Source: Chthonomonas sp. UBA2017
GTDB taxonomy: Bacteria > Armatimonadota > Fimbriimonadia > Fimbriimonadales > Fimbriimonadaceae
Reading direction: 5' to 3'
NCBI GenBank assembly: GCA_002335425.1
Contig: DDCB01000020.1
Location: 1-15,091, forward strand
Length of the DNA: 15,091 bases
Each line of letters begins with the position of its first letter. The stretch's first letter is position 1. Of this stretch, positions 14,596 to 15,091 are shown one piece after another. A program made the translations under genes and the position numbers. The notes below the pieces were generated by a model. The model made no database searches. It worked only from the letters and a program-made list of their open reading frames with translations, and was not told the origin of the DNA.

Positions 14596-14651
14596 CCGAA
14601 CCCCCAAACACCCGAACTCCCGAGCCCGCCAACATCCGAACATCCGAACAG
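14596..14651 (+). repeat. Octamer array (CCGAACNN x7)
   Basis: Seven uninterrupted 8-base units: CCGAACCC, CCAAACAC, CCGAACTC, CCGAGCCC, GCCAACAT, CCGAACAT, CCGAACAG. The last two bases of each unit vary most. The spacing is exact, but no spacer-repeat pattern is present. Confidence 0.8.
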
Positions 14652-14653
14652 TG

Positions 14654-14703
14654 CGGAAGTTAGGTGGCTCGGAGGTCCGGGCCGAACTCCCGAACACCCG
14701 AAC
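14654..14703. repeat. ~50-bp repeat unit, copy A
   Basis: Starts CGGAAGTTAGGTGGCTCGGA and ends in CCGAAC octamers. It is nearly identical to copy B at 14851-14901 (a few substitutions and one inserted C). Each copy joins reverse octamers to forward octamers, so the unit is itself an imperfect inverted repeat. Confidence 0.8.
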
Positions 14704-14720
14704 AGGTGGCATTCTATGTC

Positions 14721-14800
14721 GGCCTTTCAGGCCTGATGAACTTGGGCGGCCCGTTTCCAGGCCTCGCGGCCTTCGCTAGGTGATGTCGGCCCTTCGGGCC
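14721..14800. repeat. Cluster of three GC hairpins (GGCCY-TTC-RGGCC type)
   Basis: GGCCT-TTC-AGGCC (14721-14733), AGGCC-TCGC-GGCCT (14759-14772) and GGCCC-TTC-GGGCC (14788-14800). The first and third share the leading ATGTC and differ by a paired change (T/A to C/G) that keeps the stem. Confidence 0.7.
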
Positions 14801-14850
14801 TCCCGAACCCCGACTCCCCAACACCTGAACACCCGAACACCTCTAATGTT

Positions 14851-14901
14851 CGGAAGTAAGGTGGCTCGGAGGTTCGGGCCGAACTCCCCAACACCCCGAA
14901 C
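14851..14901. repeat. ~50-bp repeat unit, copy B
   Basis: Second copy of the 14654-14703 unit, 197 bases further on. It contains GTTCGG-G-CCGAAC at its centre, a perfect 6-bp inverted pair with a 1-base spacer, which copy A has lost by one substitution. Confidence 0.8.
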
Positions 14902-14927
14902 TGCAGAACCCCCGAACCCCCGAACCC
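14896..14927 (+). repeat. Octamer array (CCGAACNN x4)
   Basis: Units CCGAACTG, CAGAACCC, CCGAACCC, CCGAACCC follow copy B directly and decay into C-rich sequence before the poly-G run. Confidence 0.7.
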
Positions 14928-14953
14928 CCCCAACTCCAAAAAAATACCCCCCT

Positions 14954-15091
14954 CCCCCCCGGGGGGGGGGGGGGGGGGGGGGGGGGGGTGTTTTTGCCGC
15001 GGGCGCCCCCGGTTGGGGGGCCCAGCGAGGAGAAGAAGATTTTGTGTTTTTTGCTCCCCTCACAAACACTTTGTGGGGTGGTGTGCTCACA
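14954..15091. other. Low-complexity C7/G28 run and suspect contig end
   Basis: Seven C (14954-14960) are followed by 28 uninterrupted G (14961-14988), then a mixed G/C and T-rich sequence with short inverted pieces (CCCCTCACAAA and TTTGTGGGG). A long poly-G at a contig end is typical of failed two-colour sequencing signal, so bases after about 14954 should not be trusted. Confidence 0.65.

Larger units (their letters stand above)
14395..15091. repeat. Gene-free repeat region to window end
   Basis: No supported gene in this stretch. It contains octamer arrays (CCGAACNN and its reverse complement) between about 14507 and 14934, a duplicated ~50-bp unit, three short GC hairpins, then a poly-G run. 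A weak asymmetrical hairpin at 14401-14435 (CTGATG/CATCAG with flanking CCCTTC/AAGGG) could follow the exported-protein gene but lacks a T-run. Open frames here follow from the 8-base period (24 bases, 8 codons) and are not convincing genes. Confidence 0.75.

Noticed and set aside
14596..14927. CRISPR-like repeats
   Set aside because: The period is 8 bases with no spacers of constant length, and no cas genes are present.
14488..15090. Several open frames on both strands giving SARTSEPP-like or poly-Pro/Gly peptides
   Set aside because: They arise from the octamer repeat and poly-G run and appear in several frames at once.

Overview
The window looks like part of a bacterial genome of moderately high GC, probably a member of the Armatimonadota near Fimbriimonas, and probably a metagenome-assembled contig that ends at the right edge. 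This is an inference. It rests on two stand-alone type IV prepilin/pseudopilin-like genes (one with the 'FTLIELLVVIAIIAVLAAILFPVF' type N-terminus and an H-X9-D C-terminal signature seen in Armatimonadota and Planctomycetota), a divergent FtsZ, many starts without a Shine-Dalgarno site, and the low-complexity, poly-G right end.

Layout. 1-1315 (minus): the N-terminal part of a secreted LTxxQ (Spy/CpxP-like) protein cut by the window edge, and a prepilin-type protein. 1393-2966: an accessory patch with an AT-richer two-membrane-span protein (minus), a HicA toxin (plus) and a HicB antitoxin (minus). The two hic genes face each other tail to tail with a 1-base gap, instead of forming the usual co-directional operon. 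3060-9573 (plus): a run of five genes, namely phosphomannomutase/phosphoglucomutase, an NfeD-like membrane protein with a His/Asp-rich loop, two paralogous SPFH (flotillin-like) proteins and a large exported protein built from four diverged repeats. The NfeD and two SPFH genes overlap by ATGA, so they are probably translationally coupled and form one membrane-microdomain module. 9570-11216 (minus): a full-length acpS, a prepilin gene, a 38-codon secreted-peptide ORF, and then a truncated second acpS C-terminus. This suggests that DNA was inserted at, or replaced part of, an acpS locus. 11334-13422 (minus): a Bax-inhibitor-1/YccA family membrane protein and ftsZ, each followed by a clear intrinsic terminator. 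13538-14394 (plus): an FHA-domain protein coupled by ATGA to a small exported protein.

14395-15091 has no supported gene. It holds arrays of a degenerate 8-base unit (CCGAACNN) in both orientations, a duplicated ~50-bp unit, three small GGCCY-TTC-RGGCC type hairpins with a compensatory base change, and then a 28-base poly-G run followed by unreliable-looking sequence.

The best candidates for something new are the NfeD/SPFH/SPFH/four-repeat exported protein module, the tail-to-tail hicA/hicB pair, the duplicated acpS locus with its prepilin and mini-secreted peptide, and the inverted octamer arrays. Function was read from motifs only; no database search was possible.
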